49,485 nt of DNA, taken from Cytophagales bacterium Ga0077538 (lineage in GTDB: Bacteria; Bacteroidota; Bacteroidia; Cytophagales; Cyclobacteriaceae). The first letter of the stretch is position 1. Each line of letters starts with the position of its first letter. Location of the stretch: assembly GCA_001464155.1 (NCBI GenBank), contig LNEN01000149.1, forward strand, positions 1 through 49,485, read 5' to 3'. Shown here in pieces: positions 15,941 through 25,058 of this stretch. A program made the position numbers and the translations under genes. The notes beneath the pieces were generated by a model. The model made no database searches, was not told where the DNA came from, and saw only the letters and a program-made list of their open reading frames with translations.

Positions 15941-17595
15941 CTATCTTTTAAATACCCTAAGTTTTTCACCAACCGTTAGGCTGAAATCCTTTTTTTGATT
16001 CCAGTCCATCAGTTCTTTGATGGTAACCCCATATTGGCGAGCAATACCATACAGTGTGTCACTCGGTTGTACCTGATGCTCAATTAGTTCACCCTTTGAA
16101 GGGGTAGGTGTGCCGATTGATTCCTTCAGATTAAGGACTTGTCCATGGGCCAAATCCCAATTGTCACCCAGGTTGTTCCAGTTGGCTAAATCTTGTGGAG
16201 ATAATCCATACTTCTTTGCGATAGCATGAACGTTTTCACCTGCTTGTACTATGTGTACCGTTGGTGCTGAAGTAGTGGGTGCCTGAGGTGGAGACACTTC
16301 CTCGTTAGTGGCACTGACCTCTGCCGTAAGAGAGGCGATGACAGGACTTTCCGGTCGAGTACCCCAGGTAAAATAACGATCGTCTACTGTAATACTCGGC
16401 TCTTGTGTTGTATTCGCTTTTGATTTCTTTGGCATCTTGGAGGTCATCCAGATAACTTGCCCTGGTGCTGTTTCAAGACGCTCGGTTCTATTGTATTTTT
16501 TTAGTTTGGATAAGGAGACGGCATACTGCTGGCTGATCGTCCAGAGGTTGTCACCGGCTTTGGCCAATGCTTGCTCTTGGGCAGCTTTTGATTTTTTTGG
16601 AGCTGCATAATAGTAAGTGCCGGGCACCATCTTCTCATGGCCGTGTAAATCATTGTACGACATAAAGGAAGGAAGACTGACGCCTGCACGTTTTGCTAAA
16701 GAAGTCATGCTTTCCCCATTTTGTGCTTTCAGCGCCTGAACCCCGTTGATAGTAATAAAAGAATGATCAACCGCTTTGGTTTGTGTTTCTGTTTTTTTGG
16801 AGACTGCTACCGTACTACTTTTTACTGGTAGTTTATTTTCCGGTAGCGGCACCACTACGGCATACATGCGATCTGCAGGCACGCTTCCTTTTCGTATCCA
16901 TTTATTATACGACATTACTTCCTCAGGCGTAATGGATAAATCACTGGCCAATTCTTCTACGGTACGGGGCTGTTGAATCTCCCAGATGCTGATAGGTTGT
17001 TGTGCTTTCTCCTGCACCACTTTTTCGAAAGCAACTTTGTGTGCGAGAAATTTCTTCACGTACCAATACGTGGAGGAGGTGATGTCCATGTGCTTGGCAC
17101 CACTTTCGGTATCGTTTACCGAGCGCAACACACCCCCTGCACCCATCTGGTAGGCTTGCAGTGCATATACCCAATTGTTGAACTGGTAATTATTTTTCTT
17201 GATATACTTGGCTGCACCACGAGAGGCGGAGGCAATGTTCATACGCTCATCAATAGTATCATCTACCCGCAAGCCCATTTCCATGGCGGTAAAATCCTTG
17301 AACTGCCAAAAGCCCACCGCATTGGAAACCGATACGGCATCGGCAATTAGCGCGCTTTCCTGTAGTACCAGGTATTTGAAATCATCAGGTACTCTTTCTT
17401 CTGCGAATATTTTTTCGATGATGGGGAAATAGGTTTTAGCGCGCTCTGACTTGATGGTGAAATGTTTGGGCGATTGCCACAAAGCATCTACGTAATGCCG
17501 GCAAAGTTAAGTTTATGCGGAACCTGCGGAACTTCGTAGGGTTGCGCTGCTGCCGAAAGCGTGACAACAAAAAATAGCGCGAATAGTAATTTCAT
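15941..17595 (-). pseudogene. LysM-containing lytic transglycosylase (MltD-like), frameshifted near the N-terminus
   Basis: This would be a periplasmic enzyme that cleaves peptidoglycan strands. The signal peptide and first residues (MKLLFALFFVVTLSAAAQ, then VPQVPHKLNFAGIT) start at 17595 but run into TAG at 17488-17490. The body continues in another frame: VDALWQSPKHF, FPIIEKIFAEERVPDDFKYL, the catalytic Glu in LVLQESALI, GFWQFKDFT, and YALQAYQMGAGG. Four LysM-like repeats follow, two of them near DNLWTISQQYAVSLSKLKKY and DTLYGIARQYGVTIKELMDW. Relatives have about 15 more residues between NFAGIT and VDAL, so some 45 bases (3k+1) seem lost. An internal TTG at 17482 could give a product without signal peptide. 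The gene begins 8 bp after the O-methyltransferase stop. Confidence 0.82.
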
Positions 17596-17603
17596 AAAAC
17601 CAA

Positions 17604-18266
17604 TCAATCTTTTACTTTTTGCATCAGCATCAAACCATCGCGAAGGGGAAGTAATACATTTTCCACGCGTGGGTCGGTCTGTATTTTTTCGTTGAAGGCC
17701 AAAATGGCTCTCGTGTCTTTATCAATTTTCTCTTCCACTACTTTACCACTCCACAAAACATTATCCACCAAGATAAAGCCTCCTAAAGGTACACGATTGA
17801 TCAATAAATCGAAGTAGAGGCTGTTGTTTTCTTTGTCGGCATCGATGAAAACTAAATCGAAAGATTCGGTAAGCTGAGGGATGATGTCTGCGGCCTTTCC
17901 GATTCTATAGTCGAGTTGGGCTGTATAAGGCGATGCATTAAAATAGCCTCGCACGGTATCCTCCAGTTCCTCGTTGGCATCCAGCGTGATGAGTTTCCCA
18001 TTGGGCAGCAAGCCTTCGGCCAAGCAAAGCGCAGAGTAACCGGTGTAGGTTCCTACTTCTAAAATGACAGTAGGCTTAATCATGCGACTGATCATAGATA
18101 AGAATCGACCCTGTAAGTGCCCCGAAAGCATGCGGGGCATTAATACCTTTGCTTGTGTATCGCGGTTCACTTGCTGCAATAAACTATTCTCCGCGCGTGT
18201 ATGTGCTTCTGCGTAGTGTTGTATCAGCGGATGGGTAATGTCTAGCGGCATATCAGCTTTTTTCAA
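17604..18266 (-). CDS. O-methyltransferase, SAM-dependent (COMT-like, Methyltransf_3)
   Basis: The 220-residue cytoplasmic protein has SAM motif I in VILEVGTYTGYSALCLAEGL, the acidic end of strand 2 in LITLDANEE, the metal-binding FIDADKENN, and GGFILVDNVLWSGKV. All are typical of the catechol/caffeoyl-CoA O-methyltransferase family, which needs a divalent metal. The length is normal. The real acceptor in bacteria is usually unknown. It lies 9 bp after the M16 peptidase gene and 8 bp before the lytic transglycosylase, so the three minus-strand genes probably form one operon. Confidence 0.92.
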   Translation of the reverse strand: MKKADMPLDITHPLIQHYAEAHTRAENSLLQQVNRDTQAKVLMPRMLSGHLQGRFLSMISRMIKPTVILEVGTYTGYSALCLAEGLLPNGKLITLDANEELEDTVRGYFNASPYTAQLDYRIGKAADIIPQLTESFDLVFIDADKENNSLYFDLLINRVPLGGFILVDNVLWSGKVVEEKIDKDTRAILAFNEKIQTDPRVENVLLPLRDGLMLMQKVKD

Positions 18267-18275
18267 CGGTGCTTA

Positions 18276-19508
18276 TTAAGCGGGTTTAATGATGAGTTGA
18301 CTTAATTGTTTTTCATTGAACATGTCGTTGGCTACACGTTGCAGTTTGGCTGGCGTTAGCTTGTCGATGTTGGCAAATACTTCTTCAATGGTGGGCACGC
18401 GCTTGTAGTCAAGGACACTGCGTCCCATCATCATCATCATGCTGAGATTGTTTTCTTCCGACATGGCCATCTGCCCTTTGATTTGTTCCTTGGCCTGATT
18501 GAGTTGTGCAGTGCTGAGTTTCTTATCGCGGAATCGGGCTAATTCCTGTTTCACGAGTTTAATGCAGCGATCTACTTGCTTCGGTTCTGTTCCGAAGAAG
18601 ATGGCAAACAAGCCAGTGTCTGTATACGGAATATAATGCGCATCAATGGAATACACGTAGCCGTATTTCTCGCGCAGCGAAAGGTTGAGTCGTGAATTCA
18701 TGCCGGGCCCACCTAACATGTTTACTAACAAATAAAGAGCTACACGATCTTCGTGCTTCATCGGATAAGCATCACGGCCAATGGCACATTTCGCTTGCTT
18801 TACCGGACGAGATAATACTTTCTCGCTTGGTTTGTAGACGTGAATGGCTTTTCGTTTGACAGGTGATTTTTTCAGCGATCGCTTTTCTAAATAGCGTTTG
18901 GCCATGCGTTCTGCATCGGCCAAGGTGATGTTACCAATTAAGCTGAAAACAATTTTATCGGTGCTTAGGTTTTTATCAAAATAATCACGGAAGTCTTTGC
19001 GCGTAAAACTGCTGACAGTTTCTTGTCGCCCGAGAATGTTCATTCCCATGGGATGTTTGCGGTAGACAACCGTTTCGAACTCATCTTGTAAGGAATCGTC
19101 AGGACTATCGAGGTACATGGACATTTCTTCCAGAATAACACCGCGCTCTTTTTCCAATTCTTTTTCGGGAAGAGTAGAGTTGAAGGTGATATCGGAAAGT
19201 AAATCGACTGCGCGTTCAAAATATTCATCGCGAACAGAAGCAAAGAATACAATTTTCTCCTTGTCGGTATAGGCATTCAATTCACCCCCGACAGAATCCA
19301 GACTGGTGATGATGTCCAGGGTGGAACGCTTGCGAGTTCCTTTAAACGCCATGTGTTCCCAAAAGTGAGCAATGCCTTGGTTGGCGATGGTTTCATCACG
19401 ACTGCCAATGCCTAAGAAGAGTCCGCAATGAACAATTTTTGTATGGGTGATTTGCTGGTGTACAACGCGGATGCCGTTGCTAAGGGTAAAAATAGTACAG
19501 TCTTTCAT
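18276..19508 (-). CDS. M16 family zinc peptidase (insulinase/PqqL type)
   Basis: The 410-residue protein starts at the ATG at 19508 (MKDCTIFTLSNGIRVVHQQ); the open frame continues upstream but has no family match. It has the inverted zinc motif H48-F-W-E51-H52 in GIAHFWEHMAFKGT and the downstream Glu (about E128) in ERGVILEEMSMYLDSPDD. The second half has the M16 C-terminal fold with LGGPGMNSRLNLSLREKYGY. It carries no signal peptide, so it is probably cytoplasmic, as in mitochondrial-processing-peptidase-like bacterial members. It is the first gene of the group with the O-methyltransferase and lytic transglycosylase. Confidence 0.95.
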   Translation of the reverse strand: MKDCTIFTLSNGIRVVHQQITHTKIVHCGLFLGIGSRDETIANQGIAHFWEHMAFKGTRKRSTLDIITSLDSVGGELNAYTDKEKIVFFASVRDEYFERAVDLLSDITFNSTLPEKELEKERGVILEEMSMYLDSPDDSLQDEFETVVYRKHPMGMNILGRQETVSSFTRKDFRDYFDKNLSTDKIVFSLIGNITLADAERMAKRYLEKRSLKKSPVKRKAIHVYKPSEKVLSRPVKQAKCAIGRDAYPMKHEDRVALYLLVNMLGGPGMNSRLNLSLREKYGYVYSIDAHYIPYTDTGLFAIFFGTEPKQVDRCIKLVKQELARFRDKKLSTAQLNQAKEQIKGQMAMSEENNLSMMMMMGRSVLDYKRVPTIEEVFANIDKLTPAKLQRVANDMFNEKQLSQLIIKPA

Positions 19509-19659
19509 AATCGAGTGCAAATTAATCAATAGAAGCGGGTGATTGTTGCGCAGGCGAACGGAAATGACCGAAAGCGGGCGGGGTATTGACAAAACCTTCT
19601 GAATTTTGTTATTAGAGTAAGATTTTGGTTGGCATACAGATTGCAAAAGGAAAAATGCT

Positions 19660-19911
19660 ATGGATACTCAAAAAGTAAAAACCTGTTTCACCATCACCTT
19701 TACTGATGATCAATTTGATCGGGCAAGGGCTTATGTGGAAGATATGCGCAAACACCCCTCTCGTGTGTACTGGCGCGGTAAAGAAGGAAAATCGGACAGC
19801 GAGCTGATCATTGAGCAGATTGCGCACCGCATTCTTTCTGGCTTCTACAATGACAGTCCTTATCAGGCAGGCAAGCACATTATGCGCATGGATAGCGCAG
19901 TGACCGCCTAA
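19660..19911 (+). CDS. Small protein of unknown function
   Basis: The 83-residue reading frame has a protein-like composition. It opens with MDTQKVKTCFTITFTDDQFD, then has a charged helix (RARAYVEDMRKHPSRVYWRG), an acidic helix (SDSELIIEQIAHRIL) and a short tail. No known domain was recognised. It lies divergent from the M16 gene, 151 bp apart, and ends 2 bp from the convergent nucleoside phosphorylase stop. A TTGACA-like sequence near 19586 could be a promoter element. It is short and unsupported by homology visible to me, so it could be a chance frame, but its position in an otherwise empty divergent slot favours a real gene. Confidence 0.5.
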   Translation: MDTQKVKTCFTITFTDDQFDRARAYVEDMRKHPSRVYWRGKEGKSDSELIIEQIAHRILSGFYNDSPYQAGKHIMRMDSAVTA

Positions 19912-19913
19912 GC

Positions 19914-20777
19914 CTACACGAGGTCGAGTACTTTCTTGATGAGATCGTCAACCGTTTTGGTGTGATTCTTTGAGAATTTATTCTTCACCCGGTTGGCGAT
20001 GATGGCATTGAGGCTGATCATTTCATGACCCAGCAAACGGCCGAGGGAATAATACCCGGCTGTTTCCATTTCCAGATTAGTAAGCCAAAAGTTACTGGCT
20101 TTGTTATGGTAGTAGGTGAGATCCTCCAGTAGTTTGGGATAGCGGGCAGGTATTCGCATCTCCCGGCCTTGTGGTGCATAAAAACCTGGGGCCGTTACGG
20201 TATTTCCAACCACCATGTTCTTCTGGAATAAATTCAACAAAGACTCCGAGCCTTTTACTACATAGGGGGTGAAGGGAAGACCAATGTGTTTTTTGATCTC
20301 TTTGCCAATGGTCTTCTCAAAAGTAGTTTGAGGCAGATCGTAAAAATTCATCAGGTTATCGAAGCCAACGGCATATTCGCTGATAAGGTGTGTGTCCAAA
20401 GGAATGTCTTCTTGAATAGCTCCAGAGGTACCTATGCGAATGATGCGCAGTTTTTTCTTTTTCGCTTTAGGCTCGCGGGTTTTGAGATCAATGTTGACGA
20501 GGGCATCCAGTTCTGTTAAAAAGATTTCAATGTTATCAGTGCCAATGCCGGTACTGATTACCGTGATACGTTTGCCATGATATTTTCCGGTGTGTGTGAT
20601 GAACTCCCGTTTGTTCATTTCGAAATCGACATCATCAAAATGCTGACTAACCTGAAACACGCGATTAGGGTCGCCTACGGCAATGATGGTATCGCCAATG
20701 TGTTTGGGTAATAGATTGAGATGATAGACACTCCCGTCTTCATTCAGGATTAAATCAGTTTCTGAAATCTTAGCCAC
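19914..20777 (-). CDS. Nucleoside phosphorylase (uridine/purine phosphorylase family)
   Basis: The 287-residue cytoplasmic enzyme splits nucleosides with phosphate to free base and (deoxy)ribose-1-phosphate, in salvage. It shows the phosphate-binding VGDPNRV near residue 36, VISTGIGTDNIEIFLTELDA, RIIRIGTSGAIQ and the base/ribose-binding NLEMETAGYYSL. These are the hallmarks of the PNP/UDP family. The substrate preference (uridine or purine) cannot be set from sequence alone. The order of genes (pyrF three genes upstream on the same strand) loosely supports a pyrimidine role. It is the last gene of a likely operon with the NeuD-like acyltransferase, 51 bp upstream. Confidence 0.92.
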   Translation of the reverse strand: MAKISETDLILNEDGSVYHLNLLPKHIGDTIIAVGDPNRVFQVSQHFDDVDFEMNKREFITHTGKYHGKRITVISTGIGTDNIEIFLTELDALVNIDLKTREPKAKKKKLRIIRIGTSGAIQEDIPLDTHLISEYAVGFDNLMNFYDLPQTTFEKTIGKEIKKHIGLPFTPYVVKGSESLLNLFQKNMVVGNTVTAPGFYAPQGREMRIPARYPKLLEDLTYYHNKASNFWLTNLEMETAGYYSLGRLLGHEMISLNAIIANRVKNKFSKNHTKTVDDLIKKVLDLV

Positions 20778-20828
20778 ACGTGTTAAATTTCAAGTATCAA
20801 AAAAACAAAACTCAAAAGAGAAGACTGG

Positions 20829-21467
20829 CTATCCATTGACCTTTTGTGCAGGATTTCCAAATACGGTTTCTCCCGCCTTTACTTGTCCAATCACCACGGA
20901 ACCTGCCCCTACACGTGCTCGCTTTCCTACAGTAATATCGGAAACAATAGTGACACCTGCACCAATAAAAGCCTCTTCTTCAATCTTTGTTCCCGTTCCA
21001 ATAATGCTTCCTGCTCCAATGTGCACGTAATCACCAATTTCAACCCCAACACCAATGATGGCATTGGCGTGGATAATGCAATGACTGCCCAGCTTTACCC
21101 CTGCACCAATCCGAGCGCCCATGTCGATGAGGTTTCCATGTCCAATTTCTACATGGTTACCCAGCGTGCCGTTGTTGTGGATGGCATTTACCGGTTGTAC
21201 ATGACGCACCTCATTCAACATTTCGGTGAGGTTTTTCTTTAGTTTGATATCATCCGTGGCGACAAAGGCCTCGCATTTTTTTCCAATGAGTTTAAGAAAA
21301 CCATCGTCATCGGTACTGCCCAAAACCACTACGTTATCGAGTTCTTTCTGATGAAGTTTTTTATCGTCATCTAGGAAACCATAAACCACATTTCCATTAT
21401 TCTCAAAGATTTCTTTTGCGGTGCGCCCAAGAGCATTGGCGCCAAGAATTATAACAGGGTTTTCCAT
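20829..21467 (-). CDS. NeuD/PglD-like sugar O- or N-acyltransferase (left-handed beta-helix)
   Basis: The 212-residue protein has an N-terminal Rossmann-like domain (VIILGANALGRTAKEIF, YGFLDDDKK) as in PglD and NeuD. From about residue 95 it becomes a left-handed beta-helix of hexapeptide repeats (GTLGNHVEIGHGNLIDMG, ARIGAGVKLGSHCIIHAN, VGVEIGDYVHIGAGSIIGTG). The end, GAGSVVIGQVKAGETVFGNP, is the usual acetyl-CoA site region. It probably acylates a nucleotide-linked amino sugar or sialic-acid-like sugar for surface glycans. It lies 14 bp after a polytopic membrane protein gene. The acceptor is not known. Confidence 0.9.
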   Translation of the reverse strand: MENPVIILGANALGRTAKEIFENNGNVVYGFLDDDKKLHQKELDNVVVLGSTDDDGFLKLIGKKCEAFVATDDIKLKKNLTEMLNEVRHVQPVNAIHNNGTLGNHVEIGHGNLIDMGARIGAGVKLGSHCIIHANAIIGVGVEIGDYVHIGAGSIIGTGTKIEEEAFIGAGVTIVSDITVGKRARVGAGSVVIGQVKAGETVFGNPAQKVNG

Positions 21468-21481
21468 GCGGTAAAGATAGG

Positions 21482-22780
21482 TTATGCTTTTCTTGCTACA
21501 AGTTGTTTTAGATGACTTGACAAAAAGTTAATACTCTTCTGAAAGAGAGGATTGGAGGCCGTGATTAGAAAAACGAAAATGGGAAGAAAACCTACCCGGT
21601 ATCGGATAAGCGTTCCAAAATTGGGTGTTGAAAGCGTTAGAAAAGTACAGAGCGTAAAACAGTAAACCATAGCGGCCAACAACAGCATTCTATCGGAATG
21701 CCTGGATAAGGCTCTTAGGGAGGGTAATGCGGTGAGTGTCAACAAGAGGAGGAGGAGGTTTTCGATAGAAGCCACAGCCTGGAAGGCATTGGTACTCTCC
21801 CAAAGGAAAGGGCGGAAGACACCCGAAATAAAAGCCCAGGGTGAAAGGAGTACTACGCTTCCCCAGCTTTCCTGTAAAGAGGGAAATAACAAGACATCTC
21901 CCGGTTGTGAGAAACTGATAAAATCCTGGTAGTTGTTATACAGTACCCATAAGAAACGATCCAGGTAAAAGTTGGGATGGAGTTGCGTAACGCTGAGGGA
22001 AAGACTTAAGAAAATAAAAATCCACAAGGCGGTGTGAAGCCAAAAAGAATCTGTAGCAATTCTTTTACTAAGCTGTTGATGCAGGATAGCAGTGACTAAT
22101 ACGGGCATTAACACCGCCACGTAGTAGTATTTAAGAGTGTATAAAAGCCAGGTACTCACAACCAGAAGTATAATTCTGTACCAGGTTATCTTCGATTCTT
22201 TGTAAAAGATCAGAAAGACATGAATAACATAGTACAAAGTTGCCAGCGCCATGCTTTCCTTCACAATGCCACTGGACCAAAATACCACGGAAGGTAGAAG
22301 GAGAAAGGAAAGCGTAACAGCAGCTTTCGTAGCAGGATAATAGCGCGTCAGTGTTGTGGAAAGTTTCCACGAAGAGAAAAAAGAAAGTAGGGAAAAGTAC
22401 AGGGACGAAATCCAATAATTATCAAAGGAGAGAAGGTTGGCAAAAGATGTGAGTTTGACCATGAACAAAGCGCGATCATTCTGATAATACAAGGAATTCA
22501 AAAAATCAGCTGGGCCTTCACTTGTCCATAGAAAGGTGAGATAGGCTTCAACATCCTGTCTGGCGAGTGTTGTTAGTTTTATGCCCTCTGTAAAAAAGAC
22601 GAGTGTATCTCCTTCTTTGTAGTGATAGGTGTACAACCATCCGATGGCAAGTCCTGAAAAAATATGTAACAGTAATGAAGGCCAGTACCAAGTGCGTAAG
22701 ACCGATTGACTCTTTGTATACACATAGGCGCAGACAAAGCCCAGGAGTGAAAGATTAGTAAGGAGTACCAGGCTCTTCAT
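21482..22780 (-). CDS. Polytopic integral membrane protein, unknown function
   Basis: The 432-residue protein has about ten or eleven hydrophobic spans. Extracytoplasmic loops carry charged residues (YKEGDTLVFFTEGIKLTTLA). A segment VVFWSSGIVKESMALATLYY recurs in related proteins of Bacteroidota. Topology and length resemble glycosyltransferase-type or polysaccharide-polymerase-type membrane proteins, but no DXD or other diagnostic motif could be placed. Its start overlaps the stop of the DUF2851 gene by 4 bp (ATGA type), and an acyltransferase gene follows at 14 bp, which suggests a shared transcript and perhaps a surface-glycan role (inference). Confidence 0.7.
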   Translation of the reverse strand: MKSLVLLTNLSLLGFVCAYVYTKSQSVLRTWYWPSLLLHIFSGLAIGWLYTYHYKEGDTLVFFTEGIKLTTLARQDVEAYLTFLWTSEGPADFLNSLYYQNDRALFMVKLTSFANLLSFDNYWISSLYFSLLSFFSSWKLSTTLTRYYPATKAAVTLSFLLLPSVVFWSSGIVKESMALATLYYVIHVFLIFYKESKITWYRIILLVVSTWLLYTLKYYYVAVLMPVLVTAILHQQLSKRIATDSFWLHTALWIFIFLSLSLSVTQLHPNFYLDRFLWVLYNNYQDFISFSQPGDVLLFPSLQESWGSVVLLSPWAFISGVFRPFLWESTNAFQAVASIENLLLLLLTLTALPSLRALSRHSDRMLLLAAMVYCFTLCTFLTLSTPNFGTLIRYRVGFLPIFVFLITASNPLFQKSINFLSSHLKQLVARKA

Positions 22781-24054
22781 AACGAGCGAACCAGGTTAGC
22801 ACCAATGGAACAACTTAAGCACAGACGCTTTGCGCAGAAATTATTTTTTAATTCAATCAAGCCTTGCGAATCGAAAGCAGAGGAGGCTTTCCACTGCAGG
22901 CTTGCCCACTCTCGTGTGATCGCATTGTTCTCTGCGGGAAGCTTGGATAAGAACTCCACGGCTCTATCCATCCACAACGTTTCATCTTTATGAATACTGT
23001 AAGCCGCCAGGAGTGGAGCCACTGTATTGATAATGATGTTGGTGAGGGCCTCTTCCCCCAAAGACGGAATTACTTTCTTGCTTGACTTTCCGATTTGATA
23101 GTGTTGTTGCCAATACGATGATTGTGTAACCGATAAAAGTTGGCGCAACTCTTGTATAGACTCACAAGCGATGAGTTGAGAGAACAGGTGTTTGTGTTGC
23201 GACAGGAGTGAAGCGAATTGAGCCAGGCGAAGGGTCGGGAAATTAGCGGGGCGCAAGCGCAAAAAGCGCCATTGACTTTTGCTTAGCGATTTCTTTGCTA
23301 AGCTATATTTGGTACTCAGTAAAGCATATTCCTTTCGGAGGAGAATGATATACTCCTCTTTTGAGGCATCCAGTAACCCAGCCATTCCAAAAAGTAAGGC
23401 TTCAACCTGATGGAGTTTATCGGCATGTTTTAGAATAGTTTTATAGGGAATGGCTTCTGTTAGTTGTTGAAAGGCATCGCTGTTTACTTTAAAGCCAAAG
23501 TTTCTGCCCAAGACCTGATAGACTGTTTCTTCCCAATCGTTATTGTTTTTCTTGAAGGTGGCTAAAATACTGCTTGCTTTTGTTTCCAGTCGTTGCGTGA
23601 GTGCGCGCTCCAGGGATGATAGCTTCAGAATGGATGATACTTGATGTAAAGAGTCCGCACAGGGGATAGGTGCAGACTGCTGAACCAGTTTAGTATAGTT
23701 GAGCAGCAATTTCTCTTCGACCCGATGTTGCAACTCCAGGGTAGGTATGCGTGTTCCGTCACTTCGAAGAATATCCTTATCATTTTTCCAGACTACATGG
23801 AGTACTACCGTATCGTAGGCTTGGTCTTGTTGGTGTTTATGTTGTGTCCATTCGGAAGCCTTCACATGAATTTCTACACTGCCCACCCATTCCAATGCTC
23901 CGATGGTGAGTTTAGCTTGAGAAAAATCGGGCCCGGCATGGGTATTATAAAATCCGGGCGTGCGAATGCTTAACGCTTCACCATCGCTTGTTGCCAAGTC
24001 CTTCTTGTCGAAGTACTGGAACTGCCAGAGGTAATGAAGAAAGGCTTCCGTCAC
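22777..24054 (-). CDS. DUF2851 family protein
   Basis: The 425-residue protein matches DUF2851 at its N-terminus (EAFLHYLWQFQYFDKKDL, TPGFYNTHAGPDFSQAKLTI, VGSVEIHVKASEWTQH, AYDTVVLHVVW). The pattern E-x-H-x(n)-W and HAGPDF is family specific, and the conserved acidic and His residues resemble a nuclease-like core (inference). The rest is helical. It ends in a cysteine-containing stretch (CAKRLCLSCSIG), also seen in relatives. It lies 17 bp after pyrF and overlaps the next gene by 4 bp, an arrangement of one operon. The biochemical function is not established. Confidence 0.9.
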   Translation of the reverse strand: MTEAFLHYLWQFQYFDKKDLATSDGEALSIRTPGFYNTHAGPDFSQAKLTIGALEWVGSVEIHVKASEWTQHKHQQDQAYDTVVLHVVWKNDKDILRSDGTRIPTLELQHRVEEKLLLNYTKLVQQSAPIPCADSLHQVSSILKLSSLERALTQRLETKASSILATFKKNNNDWEETVYQVLGRNFGFKVNSDAFQQLTEAIPYKTILKHADKLHQVEALLFGMAGLLDASKEEYIILLRKEYALLSTKYSLAKKSLSKSQWRFLRLRPANFPTLRLAQFASLLSQHKHLFSQLIACESIQELRQLLSVTQSSYWQQHYQIGKSSKKVIPSLGEEALTNIIINTVAPLLAAYSIHKDETLWMDRAVEFLSKLPAENNAITREWASLQWKASSAFDSQGLIELKNNFCAKRLCLSCSIGANLVRSL

Positions 24055-24071
24055 GCAACGAGTGGTTGAAA

Positions 24072-24890
24072 CTATAAATACTTAACCAAGTAAGTGCTCA
24101 TTTCTTCCTGCACTTTTTTTGCTTCGCGTTTGGCTGCTTCGGCAAAATCTTTTCCGTTGGAGGCGTATATAATGGCGCGTGCTGAGTTTACAATCAAACC
24201 GCACTCTTTGTTCATGCCAAATTTGGAAACCAGCTCCAAGTCTCCGCCTTGCGCACCAATACCAGGTACTAAAAAGAAATGATCGGGTGCTAATTTTCGG
24301 ATGCCTTCAATTTTATCGCCTTGTGTAGCACCCACAACAAACATCAGTTGCTCGGGCGATCCCCACGTTTGCGCACGCAGCATCACTTCTTCATACAATC
24401 TTCTGCCGTTGGCTTTTGATTCAATGAGTTGAAAGTCGGCAGCACCAATATTAGAGGTGTGAGCAAGAAGAATCACCCACTTATCCTTAAACTTCAAAAA
24501 AGGTTTTACCGAATCTTCTCCCATGTAGGGTGCTACGGTAATAGAATCAAAACTCAGCTGTTCGAAAAATGCTTTTGCGTAGAGGGAAGACGTATTACCA
24601 ATGTCGCCACGCTTGGCATCGGCTATTGTAAAAATATTTTTGGGAATGTAGTCCAGTGTTTTTTGCAGACTCTCCCAGCCCTTTACACCCAAGGCTTCAT
24701 AAAATGCCAGGTTAGGTTTATAAGCAATGCAATGTTCATGGGTAGCATCAATGATCTGCTTATTGAATTCAAACACCGGATCTTTTTCTGAAAGAAGGTG
24801 TGATGGAATTTTTTCAAGGTCGGTATCCAGGCCCACGCAAAGGTAGGAGCCCTTGGTTTTGATCTGGTCAAACAGCTGCGAACGATTCAT
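24072..24890 (-). CDS. pyrF: Orotidine 5'-phosphate decarboxylase
   Basis: This enzyme decarboxylates OMP to UMP, the last step of de novo pyrimidine synthesis, in the cytoplasm. The 272-residue protein is of the longer type 2 group. It shows [14 protein letters not shown] at the N-terminus, the active-site [12 protein letters not shown] with the D-x-K-x-x-D triad, [14 protein letters not shown] and [12 protein letters not shown] for phosphate binding. The start at 24890 gives the usual N-terminus [10 protein letters not shown]. It leads a minus-strand operon with DUF2851, a membrane protein, an acyltransferase and a nucleoside phosphorylase, and is divergent from the RlmL-like gene. Confidence 0.96.
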   Translation of the reverse strand: MNRSQLFDQIKTKGSYLCVGLDTDLEKIPSHLLSEKDPVFEFNKQIIDATHEHCIAYKPNLAFYEALGVKGWESLQKTLDYIPKNIFTIADAKRGDIGNTSSLYAKAFFEQLSFDSITVAPYMGEDSVKPFLKFKDKWVILLAHTSNIGAADFQLIESKANGRRLYEEVMLRAQTWGSPEQLMFVVGATQGDKIEGIRKLAPDHFFLVPGIGAQGGDLELVSKFGMNKECGLIVNSARAIIYASNGKDFAEAAKREAKKVQEEMSTYLVKYL

Positions 24891-25058
24891 ACTTCAAAAT
24901 AGTGAAAGGATTATTACATCACCAAAAAAGGTATGCGATAGAGGCCCGATATTTCGATAATCTGACACAAATCATTTCTGGCAGTAGATTTATGAGCGAC
25001 TATGTGTCAATGCGTAAAAAAATGAGGAACTTGCACCCTTTCCGATAAATAGAAGCTT

